A stretch of DNA of 64,000 nucleotides, taken from assembly GCA_947373185.1 (NCBI GenBank), contig CANBWP010000010.1, forward strand, positions 1-64,000, read 5' to 3'. A program made the position numbers and the translations under genes. The notes under the pieces were generated by a model. That model did no database searches, was not told where the DNA came from, and saw nothing but the letters and a program-made list of their open reading frames with translations. Source of the stretch: Comamonadaceae bacterium (GTDB lineage Bacteria; Pseudomonadota; Gammaproteobacteria; Burkholderiales; Burkholderiaceae_C). Positions 45,208-54,324 of the stretch are shown piece by piece (within the stretch, counting starts at the first letter, position 1; each line of letters opens with the position of its first letter).

Positions 45208-48108
45208 TTATTTGCTTGTTGCAGTTGTGAATGCATGTTCAAAAAAACCACCATGTGAAGGCAAAACACCCCCCGCTTTGATGGCAACCGCGCAGTACTT
45301 GAATTCAGGAATTTTCCCAACGGGGTCAAGCGCTGCGTTGGTCATCAAATTAGCAGCCGCTTCGTAATATGCAAAAGGAACAAACACCGCACCTTGGGGC
45401 GTGCCATCATCTCGTCGCACATGAAGCGTGACGTGTCCACGACGCGAGGCAATGGTGATGACATCCCCTGCCCCCAGCTTCAAACGCTGCAAGTCAGCGC
45501 CGCACATCGACGCAGTTGCCAAGGGTTCAAGGGCATCCAACACGGTGGCCCGACGCGTCATGCTGCCGGTGTGCCAGTGTTCGAGTTGACGCCCTGTCAT
45601 CAAGACAAAGGGAAAGTCAGCATCAGGCCGTTCGTTGGCTGGGATGATATCGGCTGGAACCAAGTGGACACGCCCATCCGGCGTATCGAAATGTGAAACG
45701 AACACCGTGGCCGAACCTGGATCGTCTTCGCTCAAACAAGGATACGTCACACTGGATTCACGCTGCAATCGATCCCATGTAATGCCACTGATGGCAGTGT
45801 GCATGGCCTGACGCATTTCGTCATAAACTGCCGCAACACCATGGTGTTCACCAAGGTAATGCCAATCCAGTCCCATGCCTTTCGCAATTTGTTGAATGAT
45901 CCACAAATCAGCTTTGGCCTGACCCGGTGCTTCAACAGCCTGCTTGCCCAATTGAACCATTCGGTCTGTGTTGCTGACTGTGCCTGTTTTTTCGGGCCAT
46001 GCGGAGGCAGGTAACACCACATCGGCCAACCAGGCCGTTTCGGTCATGAAGATGTCCTGCACCACCAAATGCTCAAGCGAAGCCAAGGCATGACGGGCAT
46101 GGTTCAAATCTGGATCGCTCATGGCGGGGTTCTCACCCATGACGTACATGCCTCGAATTTTGTGCGGGTCCGTGTCACTTGCCAAAATTTTGTCCATGAT
46201 CTCAACCACCGTATAGCCTGGTTGATCATCTAAGGGAACATCCCAAAACTTTTCAAACCATTCGTGTGCCGCTTTGTCCGTCACGCGTTGGTAATTGGGA
46301 TACATCATCGGAATGAGTCCGGCATCACTGGCGCCCTGGACGTTGTTTTGCCCACGCAGGGGATGCAAACCCGAACCAGGCTTGCCTATTTGGCCTGTCA
46401 CACTGACCAAGGCGATCAGGCAGCGGGCATTGTCAGTGCCGTGAACGTGCTGACTCACGCCCATGCCCCACAAAATCATGGCGCTTGGGGCGGTGGCAAA
46501 TTCACGGGCCACTTCGCGCAGCGTCTCGGCTGGCACGCCACACACATCGGCCATGGCTTCTGGACTGTAGCCTTTGACGTTGTCTTTGAGCGCCTCAAAA
46601 TTGCTGGCACGCTCACGGATGAAGGCTTCGTTCACCAAGCCTTCGTCAATGACGGTGTGAATCAACGCATTGAGCATGGCCACATCGGTGTCGGGTTTGA
46701 ACTGCATCGTTCGCCATGCGTGTTTGCCGATGTCCGTCACACGCGGATCGGCCAAGACGATTTTGGCGCCACGCTTGGCCGCATTCTTCATCCAAGTGGC
46801 AGCGACAGGGTGATTGGCTGTGGGGTTAGATCCGATGATCAAGATCAGGGAAGCATTCGCCACGTCATTCACTTGATTGCTCACGGCCGCAGAGCCGACA
46901 CCTTCAAGCAATGCAGCCACGCTGGAAGCGTGACACAAACGTGTGCAGTGATCAACATTGTTAGAACCAAAGCCAGTTCGCACCAATTTTTGAAACAAAT
47001 AGGCTTCTTCATTACTGCCCTTGGCGGAACCAAAACCTGCCAAGGTCTTGTGACCATGCATGTCTCGCAAATGTTTGAGCTTGCCTGCGCCAATCGCAAG
47101 CGCTTCTTCCCATGAAGCTTCGCGAAAAACGCTTGACCAATCCGCTGCGTTTTGATTCAGCAGCGCAATCGCTTCCGGGTCTTTGGGCACACCCGGTTTG
47201 CGTATGAGGGGCTTGGTCAGTCGCTGAGGGTTGTCAATGTAGTCAAAACCAAATCTGCCTTTGACACACAAACGGCCATGGTTCGCAGGTCCGTCGCGCC
47301 CTGCCACGCTGACAATTTTGTTGTCCTTGACTTTGTAGCTGAGCAAGCAGCCCACGCCACAAAATGGGCAGACAGAATCGACGGTCTTGTCAATGGCTTG
47401 CGAACCCATCAGCGATTTAGGCATGAGTGCGCCCGTTGGACATGCTTGCACACACTCACCGCAGCCCACGCAAGTGCTGTCGCTCATGGCCACGTTCAAA
47501 TCAAACACAATTCGGCTCTGCGCGCCGCGGTTGGCATAGCCAATCACATCGTTCACTTGTTCTTCGCGGCATGCCCGGACACAACGATTGCATTGAATAC
47601 ATGCGTCCAAATTGACGGCCATGGCAGGATGAGACACATCACATGGCACTGCTTCGCGTCGCAAGGCCCGAAGTTCTGGCCGCACCGTGACACCCAAACG
47701 ATCAGCCCATTCACTCAATTCACCATGCTGACCCGCGACCTGTTGCGCAGGAACGGTTTCAACTTGATCGTTCCACTTATGACCGGTTTCCGGCATGTCA
47801 GACAACAGCATTTCAAGAACCATTTTTTGGCTTTTGATGGCGCGTTCACTGATCAAGACCTGAAGCCCCGCCTTGGCCGTGCGGCAACAACTTGGCGCCA
47901 AGCTGCGTTCACCCTCAATTTCGACAACACAGGCGCGACAATTGCCATCAGGACGCAGACCATCGCTGTGGCAAAGGTGGGGAATGTCAAAGCCATGGCG
48001 CTGCGCTGCCTTCAAAAGGCTCTCACCTTCCAAGGCAAGTACGGATGTTTGATTGATCTTGAACTCAACCCTCGCATTCAAACTTGCTTCGAGATTGCGC
48101 GCACTCAT
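45208..48108 (-). CDS. NAD-dependent formate dehydrogenase, alpha (catalytic) subunit
   Basis: 966 residues. A [2Fe-2S] domain (Cys46, 57, 60 and Cys74 or 75), two [4Fe-4S] sites (Cys170-180 and 213-223) and a further [4Fe-4S] near the cofactor (Cys247, 250, 254, 281) precede the bis-MGD domains. The metal ligand is Cys392 in DHCTRLCHASS, at the position of selenocysteine in E. coli FdhF and followed by the catalytic His. The ATG abuts the stop of the beta-subunit gene. Size and partner resemble Methylorubrum extorquens FDH1, a tungsten enzyme. fdsC- and fdsD-like genes are not adjacent. Confidence 0.93.
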   Translation of the reverse strand: MSARNLEASLNARVEFKINQTSVLALEGESLLKAAQRHGFDIPHLCHSDGLRPDGNCRACVVEIEGERSLAPSCCRTAKAGLQVLISERAIKSQKMVLEMLLSDMPETGHKWNDQVETVPAQQVAGQHGELSEWADRLGVTVRPELRALRREAVPCDVSHPAMAVNLDACIQCNRCVRACREEQVNDVIGYANRGAQSRIVFDLNVAMSDSTCVGCGECVQACPTGALMPKSLMGSQAIDKTVDSVCPFCGVGCLLSYKVKDNKIVSVAGRDGPANHGRLCVKGRFGFDYIDNPQRLTKPLIRKPGVPKDPEAIALLNQNAADWSSVFREASWEEALAIGAGKLKHLRDMHGHKTLAGFGSAKGSNEEAYLFQKLVRTGFGSNNVDHCTRLCHASSVAALLEGVGSAAVSNQVNDVANASLILIIGSNPTANHPVAATWMKNAAKRGAKIVLADPRVTDIGKHAWRTMQFKPDTDVAMLNALIHTVIDEGLVNEAFIRERASNFEALKDNVKGYSPEAMADVCGVPAETLREVAREFATAPSAMILWGMGVSQHVHGTDNARCLIALVSVTGQIGKPGSGLHPLRGQNNVQGASDAGLIPMMYPNYQRVTDKAAHEWFEKFWDVPLDDQPGYTVVEIMDKILASDTDPHKIRGMYVMGENPAMSDPDLNHARHALASLEHLVVQDIFMTETAWLADVVLPASAWPEKTGTVSNTDRMVQLGKQAVEAPGQAKADLWIIQQIAKGMGLDWHYLGEHHGVAAVYDEMRQAMHTAISGITWDRLQRESSVTYPCLSEDDPGSATVFVSHFDTPDGRVHLVPADIIPANERPDADFPFVLMTGRQLEHWHTGSMTRRATVLDALEPLATASMCGADLQRLKLGAGDVITIASRRGHVTLHVRRDDGTPQGAVFVPFAYYEAAANLMTNAALDPVGKIPEFKYCAVAIKAGGVLPSHGGFFEHAFTTATSK

Positions 48109-49980
48109 TTATGCAATTTCCTGTGAAAAATAAGTTAGAACAGTTCGAACTGGATTGGGCGCAGCTTGACCCAATCCACAAATTGAGGCATCGACCATGA
48201 CCTGGCTCAAGTCCTCCAAAGTAGCCCTGTCCCAAGTGCTGGCCTGCATCAGTTGAGCTGCCTTGGCCGTTCCCACACGACAGGGGGTGCACTGCCCACA
48301 ACTTTCGTGCGCAAAAAAATTCATCATATTTTGTGCGGCTTGACGGGCTGAATCGTGTTGACTCAACACAATCACGGCTGCCGAGCCGATGAAGCAACCG
48401 TAAGGCTGCAAAGTGTCAAAGTCCAGTGGAATGTCATTCAAATGAGCTGGCAAAATGCCGCCCGACGCGCCGCCAGGCAAGTAGGCATAGAGTTGATGCC
48501 CTTGAAGCATGCCTCCGCAATATTCATCGATCAACTCTTGAATGCTGATACCTGCCGGGGCGAGCTTGACACCTGGCTTCTTGACACGGCCACTGACACT
48601 GAAACTGCGCAACCCCTTGCGGCCCTGTCGACCAAAACCGCTGAACCAGTCGGGGCCTTTGTGAACAATGTCACGCACCCAATAGAGCGTTTCGAAATTG
48701 TGTTCCAGTGTAGGTCGCCCAAACAAGCCTACCTCTGCGATGTAAGGCGGCCGCATTCGCGGTTCACCGCGTTTGCCTTCGATGCTTTCAATCATGGCGG
48801 ACTCTTCTCCGCAGATGTAAGCACCGGCCCCTCTGCGCAATTCGATGCGTGGGAGTGGAAATGGCAAAGCCGCGTCCAACAGCGCTAACTCTTGGGTCAG
48901 CAACTCGCGGCAACCGTGGTATTCGTCACGCAAATAAATATAAACCGCTTCAATGCCAACCACATAGGCGGCAAGCAACATGCCTTCCAAAAATCGATGC
49001 GGATCTCTTTCAAGATAAGTCCGGTCTTTGAAAGTGCCCGGCTCACCTTCGTCGATGTTCACCGCCATCAGTTTTGGAGCGGCTTGAGATTGAACAATAC
49101 GCCACTTTCTTCCCGCAGGAAAACCTGCGCCCCCCAGACCTCGAAGACCGGAATTCTCCATGGCATGGAGAACTTGTTCGGCCGACATCTGACCCGCATG
49201 CAGGGCTTTGATCAATGCATAACCGCCCTCTGCTTGATAGTCTTTCAAGCCGATGTAATCAGGCCAACTCGCTTGTGTCTGCTGTTTGGCCACAGCATCC
49301 GTGACTGAATCGAGGGTGGCAAAAGGAAGGGCATTTTGATGTACGACAACCACGGGGGCTTGTTCGCAACGCCCCACACAAGGGGCCGACAGCACACGGA
49401 CAAGCGACCCATTATTTGTCGGGTTCAACAACTGGGGCAATTTGGCCAACAATTTTTGGGCCCCCGATAACTCGCAACTGAGTCCCTCGCAAACGCGGAC
49501 AGTCAGTGCCGGCACAGCGTCATCGTCTCTCACCACCTCAAAGTGATGGTAGAACGTGGCCACTTCATAGACTTCAGCCATCGCCAAGTTCATCTCTTTG
49601 GCCAAGGCCGCCAAGTGCCGATCGTGCAAACACCGGTATGCGTCATTCAGGCGGTGCAAATGTTCAATCAACAAATCCCGCCGGTGCGGCGGTGGACCCA
49701 GCAATGCTCGGACTTCTTGTAGAGAGACCTCGTCCACTTGACGCCCCTTGAGTTTGCTCTGCCTTTGAATCGTCTTGCGCACTTGGTCGAGCGTCGCCAG
49801 CGTTTCAACATGCAGGGCTTGGGGGACTGAGTCCGTCCGACTTCGCTCAGGTTTAAAATCAGGTTCGGACATGTTGTTTTGACGTACAGGTGACTTGCAA
49901 ATGGGCGTTTTCCTCATGCGAGTCAGTTGTTTTGCCATCTCCTTGTAGCTTTGAGGCCTTGCTTGAAAAGTAGCACTCAC
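48109..49980 (-). CDS. NAD-dependent formate dehydrogenase, fused NuoE/NuoF-type beta subunit
   Basis: Up to 623 residues. The N-terminal NuoE-like part (about 65-220) carries a [2Fe-2S] site (RVCEGLSCE and APCVGRCEQ). The C-terminal NuoF-like part binds FMN and NAD (GLGGAGFPAGRKW, NIDEGEPGTFKDR) and a [4Fe-4S] cluster (ESCGQCTPCRVGT plus a later Cys). It passes electrons from formate to NAD+. The start is uncertain: GTG at 49980 gives the full frame. ATG codons at 49938, 49917 and 49872 are alternatives, none with a well-spaced Shine-Dalgarno. Confidence 0.92.
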   Translation of the reverse strand: MSATFQARPQSYKEMAKQLTRMRKTPICKSPVRQNNMSEPDFKPERSRTDSVPQALHVETLATLDQVRKTIQRQSKLKGRQVDEVSLQEVRALLGPPPHRRDLLIEHLHRLNDAYRCLHDRHLAALAKEMNLAMAEVYEVATFYHHFEVVRDDDAVPALTVRVCEGLSCELSGAQKLLAKLPQLLNPTNNGSLVRVLSAPCVGRCEQAPVVVVHQNALPFATLDSVTDAVAKQQTQASWPDYIGLKDYQAEGGYALIKALHAGQMSAEQVLHAMENSGLRGLGGAGFPAGRKWRIVQSQAAPKLMAVNIDEGEPGTFKDRTYLERDPHRFLEGMLLAAYVVGIEAVYIYLRDEYHGCRELLTQELALLDAALPFPLPRIELRRGAGAYICGEESAMIESIEGKRGEPRMRPPYIAEVGLFGRPTLEHNFETLYWVRDIVHKGPDWFSGFGRQGRKGLRSFSVSGRVKKPGVKLAPAGISIQELIDEYCGGMLQGHQLYAYLPGGASGGILPAHLNDIPLDFDTLQPYGCFIGSAAVIVLSQHDSARQAAQNMMNFFAHESCGQCTPCRVGTAKAAQLMQASTWDRATLEDLSQVMVDASICGLGQAAPNPVRTVLTYFSQEIA

Positions 49981-50113
49981 GTATGCTTTCGTGCACCGAA
50001 GGATTTTATGATGGCGCGCCTCTGATTTGGCTAAATGCGCTGATCTGTGTCTGTCGTTTGGGCTTTTTGTCTTGAAAAGTCCACGAATTGAATGGAATGA
50101 TTTGAGTTTACAT

Positions 50114-50425
50114 ATGCATCAATATTCTCTGGCAGCGTTGCTGCTGATCAGCGCTATGCCACAGGCCATGGCTCAAACGCCTTCGATCGACCCGCTCCAA
50201 AGCCGCAGCTGGGCCGCTGGCTGTGCCAATTGTCATGGCACCAATGGTCGCGCTGAAGCAGGCATGGAGCCTTTGGCCGGCTTGAACAAAGACGACATCG
50301 TGCGAAAAATGCTGGATTTCAAATCAGGCCGCAGACCCGCGACAGTCATGCACCAATTGGCCAAGGGTTACAGCGATGCGCAAATTAACGCCATTGCTGC
50401 CTACTTTGCGGCACAAAAGAAATAA
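50114..50425 (+). CDS. Class I cytochrome c, sulfide dehydrogenase cytochrome subunit-like
   Basis: 103 residues: signal peptide MHQYSLAALLLISAMPQAMA, one heme site CANCHGTNG, axial Met probably in GMEPLAGL or later RPATVMHQ. This single-heme form next to a FccB-type flavoprotein resembles FccA/SoxE-type electron acceptors of flavocytochrome c sulfide dehydrogenase. The frame is open 87 bp upstream, but the ATG at 50114 starts a proper signal peptide. The flavoprotein gene follows after 9 bp. Confidence 0.88.
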   Translation: MHQYSLAALLLISAMPQAMAQTPSIDPLQSRSWAAGCANCHGTNGRAEAGMEPLAGLNKDDIVRKMLDFKSGRRPATVMHQLAKGYSDAQINAIAAYFAAQKK

Positions 50426-50434
50426 GAGGCTGGA

Positions 50435-51718
50435 ATGAAACGTCGTCAATTTTTACAAACAGCTTCTGCCACCTCCGCCTTGGGTGCGGTGGGCTTGATC
50501 TCTGGATGCGCGGCCTTGGGGGGCGGTGCGGCCCCCAAAGTGGTGGTCGTAGGAGGTGGTTATGGTGGCGCCACGGCGGCCAAATACGTTCGCATGTGGT
50601 CAGATGACGGCATCGATGTCACCCTCATTGAGCCCAACCCCAATTTCATTTCATGTCCCATTTCTAATTTGGTCATTGGCGGCAGCAAAACCATCGATGA
50701 CATCACCACATCCTATGACAACTTGGTCAAACGACATGGCGTCAAATTGGTCAAGGACTTTGTCACCCAAGTGGACCCCGACAAACGTCTGGTGAAGCTG
50801 GCCAGTGGCCTGGAACTCTCCTACGACCGTTTGATTTTGTCGCCAGGCGTAGACTTTATGTTTGACGCCCTGCCCGGTCTGAACAAGCCAAATGCCAAAG
50901 AAACGGTTTTGCATGCTTGGAAAGCAGGCGCACAAACGGTGGCACTGCGCAAACAACTTGAAGCCATGCCAGACGGCGGCGTCTACGCATTGGCCATCCC
51001 CTTGGCGCCCTACCGCTGCCCCCCCGGCCCTTACGAGAGAGCCTGTCAAGTCGCCGACTACTTTCGTCAAAACAAGCCCAAGAGCAAAGTGCTCATTTTG
51101 GATGCCAACGATGACGTCACTTCCAAGGGTCCCTTGTTTAAAAAAGCCTGGACTGAACGCTACAAAGGCATGGTCGAATACCGCAGCAAACACACCGCGG
51201 TCGATGTGGACGCAAGCACCAACACACTCAAATTTGAATTCAATGACGACGTCAAAGCCAATGTCTTGAATGTCATCCCGCCCATGCGCGCTGGTGACAT
51301 TGCGGTCAAGTCTGGCCTGGCCACAGCCAACAAGCGCTGGTGTGAAGTTGACTTTCTCACCTTTGAATCCAAAGTAGCGCCCAATGTCCATGTTTTAGGC
51401 GATTCCATACAAATTGCACCAGCAATGCCTAAGTCTGGACACATGGCCAATCAACATGGCAAAACTTGTGCGGCTGCGGTGGTGGCTTTGTTGAGTGGTC
51501 AAACACCGAATCAAATGCCCATCTACAACAACACGTGCTACAGCTTTGTCAGCGCTGACGAAGTGGTCCACGTCGCCAGTGTGCATGCTTACGACGTAGA
51601 AAAGAAAACCATGTTGGCAGTGCCTGGTTCTGGCGGCGTTTCAAGTGCCGCGAATGAATTGGAAGGTCGCTACGCCATGCTTTGGGCAAAGAACATATGG
51701 GCTGACACACTGGCCTGA
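50435..51718 (+). CDS. fccB: Flavocytochrome c sulfide dehydrogenase, flavoprotein subunit
   Basis: 427 residues with a twin-arginine signal (MKRRQFLQTASATSALG) that also contains a lipobox-like LISGC. The FAD motif is PKVVVVGGGYGGATAAKYV, and redox-active cysteines are expected at PNFISCPISNLVIGG and at PYRCPPGPYERAC. The C-terminal FCSD domain has NTCYSFVSADEVVHVASVH. It oxidises sulfide to sulfur or polysulfide in the periplasm and hands electrons to the cytochrome encoded upstream. SoxYZ genes follow on the same strand. Confidence 0.93.
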   Translation: MKRRQFLQTASATSALGAVGLISGCAALGGGAAPKVVVVGGGYGGATAAKYVRMWSDDGIDVTLIEPNPNFISCPISNLVIGGSKTIDDITTSYDNLVKRHGVKLVKDFVTQVDPDKRLVKLASGLELSYDRLILSPGVDFMFDALPGLNKPNAKETVLHAWKAGAQTVALRKQLEAMPDGGVYALAIPLAPYRCPPGPYERACQVADYFRQNKPKSKVLILDANDDVTSKGPLFKKAWTERYKGMVEYRSKHTAVDVDASTNTLKFEFNDDVKANVLNVIPPMRAGDIAVKSGLATANKRWCEVDFLTFESKVAPNVHVLGDSIQIAPAMPKSGHMANQHGKTCAAAVVALLSGQTPNQMPIYNNTCYSFVSADEVVHVASVHAYDVEKKTMLAVPGSGGVSSAANELEGRYAMLWAKNIWADTLA

Positions 51719-51733
51719 TTCAGCTCACAGAAG

Positions 51734-52231
51734 ATGACCTTGCGCAAGCTCATTGATCATGGTGCTTTAGACACCCCCTTTCGCGAACGACGGGAGGCAC
51801 TCCAGCTTGGCTTCAAATTGGCAGGTTTGCTGACATTGGCTGGCGTGTCGCCATTCGCAACCGCGGCTTACAACAAAGCCGCATTCGATGCCAAAAGTAT
51901 TGCAGAAGCCGTCAAAGCGCAAGCAGCAGGGACACTCGCCGAAAGCAAAGACGTGGTGCTGACGGCACCTGACTACGCCGAGAATGGCGCATCTGTTGCC
52001 TTGAGCGTCAGCACCGCATTGAATGGTGTTAAAAAAATATTGCTTTTGATCGAAAAAAATCCAGCGGTATTGGCTGCCAGCTTTCAAGTCAGCGACAACA
52101 TTGACGCCAGCCTCACGATTCGCGCCAAAATGAGCCAAACCTCCGATGTCTATGCCGTCGCACTCATGGCAGACGGCAAAGTCTTGTTCACCAAAAAAGA
52201 AGTCAAAGTCACCCTCGGTGGCTGCGGTTAA
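51734..52231 (+). CDS. soxY: SoxY, thiosulfate-oxidation carrier subunit
   Basis: 165 residues with an exported N-terminus (RERREALQLGFKLAGLLTLAG, relaxed twin-arginine type). The C-terminal arm reads VTLGGCG and stops, so the substrate-carrying Cys is the second-last residue. The canonical ending is GGCGG, so one Gly is missing. The family carries sulfur intermediates on this cysteine, paired with SoxZ, which begins 5 bp downstream. Confidence 0.92.
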   Translation: MTLRKLIDHGALDTPFRERREALQLGFKLAGLLTLAGVSPFATAAYNKAAFDAKSIAEAVKAQAAGTLAESKDVVLTAPDYAENGASVALSVSTALNGVKKILLLIEKNPAVLAASFQVSDNIDASLTIRAKMSQTSDVYAVALMADGKVLFTKKEVKVTLGGCG

Positions 52232-52236
52232 ATCGC

Positions 52237-52548
52237 ATGACAGAAGCCACACGCATCCGTACCCAAACAATGGGGGATAAAACCATTGTCCGTGTGCTCA
52301 TGAGCCATGAGATGGAGAGCGGCCAACGCAAAGACGCGGCAGGCAAAATCGTCCCCGCTTGGTACATCCAAGAAGTGAGCGTGACCCTCAATGAGAAAAT
52401 TGTATTGGTCGCTGAATTTGGTCCCTCCGTGTCCAAGAACCCTTACCTACAATTTGTGATCAAGAGCGCCAAATCGGGTGACAAACTGGCCCTGACTTGG
52501 AAAGACAACAAAGGCGAAGTGCGAACAGACTCTGCCCTGGTCAGCTAA
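52237..52548 (+). CDS. soxZ: SoxZ, thiosulfate-oxidation carrier subunit
   Basis: 103 residues with the SoxZ pattern VRVLMSHEMESGQRKDAAGKIVPAWYIQ and the C-terminal KSGDKLALTWKDNKGE. It lacks a signal peptide, as usual, because it is exported in complex with SoxY. Its stop overlaps the convergent MFS gene stop by 4 bp. soxX, soxA, soxB and soxCD are not in this window. Confidence 0.94.
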   Translation: MTEATRIRTQTMGDKTIVRVLMSHEMESGQRKDAAGKIVPAWYIQEVSVTLNEKIVLVAEFGPSVSKNPYLQFVIKSAKSGDKLALTWKDNKGEVRTDSALVS

Positions 52549-53756
52549 CTTTCCGATCCAATCTCACGCTGCCTTGCATCGGCATTTAAGAGGGGACGCA
52601 GCTTGAGCAATAGCAATAGACACATCAAACCAATCAGCGCACTTTCGCAAAAAGTGTAAACCGGGCCCCATTGGTCCCAAATGAATCCTGCCATCCCACT
52701 TGCAATCAGCATGGCAAATCCAAGAACCAAATTGTACAAACCATAGGCCGTTCCTCGCAGTGAAGCGGGTGCAACGGCCGCAATCATCGTGGCCATCAAG
52801 CCCTGCGTCAGGCCCATGTGCAAGCCCCAAAATGCAACCCCGACCACGATGTAGGGCCACTCAGAACCCATGGCCAGAATCAAATTGGCTGAAATCAAGG
52901 TCATGACCCCTAATACCAAAAGTTGCACGCGGCCTATGCGGTCAGAAAGTTCGCCCAAAGGATACGCACTCACAGCGTAAACCAGATTCATCTCCACCAT
53001 GATCAATGGGACCAAGGCCATGGGAATACCCGATTCAAAAGCGCGAAGCACTAAAAAGGCATCACTGAAACGGGCCAAACCCAGGAGCGCCCCGACGGAA
53101 ACGACCCATGCATAGCGAGCCCCCAACGATTTGATACTTTGACGATTCAATGGGTGAGTCGGCGCTTCGGGCATGGCGGTGTGAGGTTCTTTGACCCACA
53201 TCAAAAAAATCAGTGCCAGAAAAGCGGGTATGACAGCCAAGCCAAACACTGTTCGCACATCGGCAAGGCCAAAAGACAACAAAGCAACGGCGATCAAGGG
53301 GCCCAAAAACGCTCCGACCGTATCCAGCGATTGTCGCAGCCCAAACGCGGCGCCTCTCATGTTGGAAGGCGTGATGTCAACAATGAGGGCATCGCGCGGC
53401 GCATCACGTACGCCTTTGCCCAATCGATCGAGCATGCGCGCACCCAAAATGACGGAGAGCGAGGTCGCGATCGGGAAGATTATTTTGGTCATCGCACTCA
53501 ACGCATAACCAGCAACAGCCAAAGCTTTACGACGTCCCAAATAATCACTGAATGCACCCGAAAACACTTTGAGCATCAGCGCTGTGGACTCACCCACCCC
53601 TTCTATCAGTCCTATTGTCATGACACTGGCACCCATGGTGGTCACCAAAAACATCGGCAATAAGCTGTGCACCATTTCGGAAGAGATGTCGGTCAACATG
53701 CTCACGAATCCAAGTACCCAAATACTGGATGGCATGTTTCGAATGGCATTCAACAT
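52545..53756 (-). CDS. MFS transporter
   Basis: 403 residues with about 12 transmembrane helices. The loop 2-3 motif reads GAFSDYLGRRKALAVAGY, and its second-half repeat is GELSDRIGRVQLLVLG. The TAAGGAATTTG before the ATG at 53756 gives a good Shine-Dalgarno and decides this start over an upstream GTG-type extension. The substrate is unknown. Proteins of this type are sometimes annotated near heavy-metal or stress genes. It is divergent from the universal stress protein gene. Confidence 0.88.
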   Translation of the reverse strand: MLNAIRNMPSSIWVLGFVSMLTDISSEMVHSLLPMFLVTTMGASVMTIGLIEGVGESTALMLKVFSGAFSDYLGRRKALAVAGYALSAMTKIIFPIATSLSVILGARMLDRLGKGVRDAPRDALIVDITPSNMRGAAFGLRQSLDTVGAFLGPLIAVALLSFGLADVRTVFGLAVIPAFLALIFLMWVKEPHTAMPEAPTHPLNRQSIKSLGARYAWVVSVGALLGLARFSDAFLVLRAFESGIPMALVPLIMVEMNLVYAVSAYPLGELSDRIGRVQLLVLGVMTLISANLILAMGSEWPYIVVGVAFWGLHMGLTQGLMATMIAAVAPASLRGTAYGLYNLVLGFAMLIASGMAGFIWDQWGPVYTFCESALIGLMCLLLLLKLRPLLNADARQREIGSES

Positions 53757-53883
53757 CAAATTCCTTAGGTGGTCGATCTCATTGGAACACGCCCTGACCA
53801 CTTCACTGTGTTAGAAAGCGAACAGACATTGCTTGGGCATCCATTCAAGATGTTCATTTTGATTTCAAGAAGGCGTCACGACC

Positions 53884-54306
53884 ATGAGAATTCTTGTTCC
53901 AACGGATGGTTCCGCTTGCGCTTTACGCGCCGTCAAATATGCTGCAAAAATGGACTCAGGGCAAGGCGAAAAATTCATCACGCTGCTCACTGTTCACGAC
54001 GATGCAGGATTAGCGCATGTCCGAAAATATGTCCCCAAAGGAACCGTCGCCAATTACATTCGTGAACTGAACGATCTGGCCTTACTGAGTGCTCGCGAGG
54101 CCCTGGACAAAGCCGGCGTTGCACACGACATGATCATGAAGACGGGGCATGTCGCGGAAGAAATAGTCAAAATTGGCAAGTCAGGGAAATTTGACCTGAT
54201 TGTGATGGGGGCTAAAGGACGTTCAAAATTTGGCGACTTGCTGGTTGGATCGGTTGCTCAAAACGTGATCAGTGTGACGAAATTACCAGTCACACTCATT
54301 AAATAA
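53884..54306 (+). CDS. Universal stress protein (UspA family)
   Basis: 140 residues with N-terminal MRILVPTDGSACALRAVKYA and the ATP-binding motif GAKGRSKFGDLLVGSVAQNV (G-x2-G-x9-G-S), so it is of the nucleotide-binding class. Cytoplasmic, usually induced on growth arrest or stress. It stands alone, 18 bp from the convergent radical SAM gene end. Confidence 0.93.
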   Translation: MRILVPTDGSACALRAVKYAAKMDSGQGEKFITLLTVHDDAGLAHVRKYVPKGTVANYIRELNDLALLSAREALDKAGVAHDMIMKTGHVAEEIVKIGKSGKFDLIVMGAKGRSKFGDLLVGSVAQNVISVTKLPVTLIK

Positions 54307-54324
54307 TACGGCTCAAAAGCGACA

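Noticed and set aside
46264-48126. Two long plus-strand frames opposite the formate dehydrogenase alpha subunit
   Set aside because: Both are antisense to conserved cluster and cofactor motifs, and show no domain or ribosome-binding site of note.
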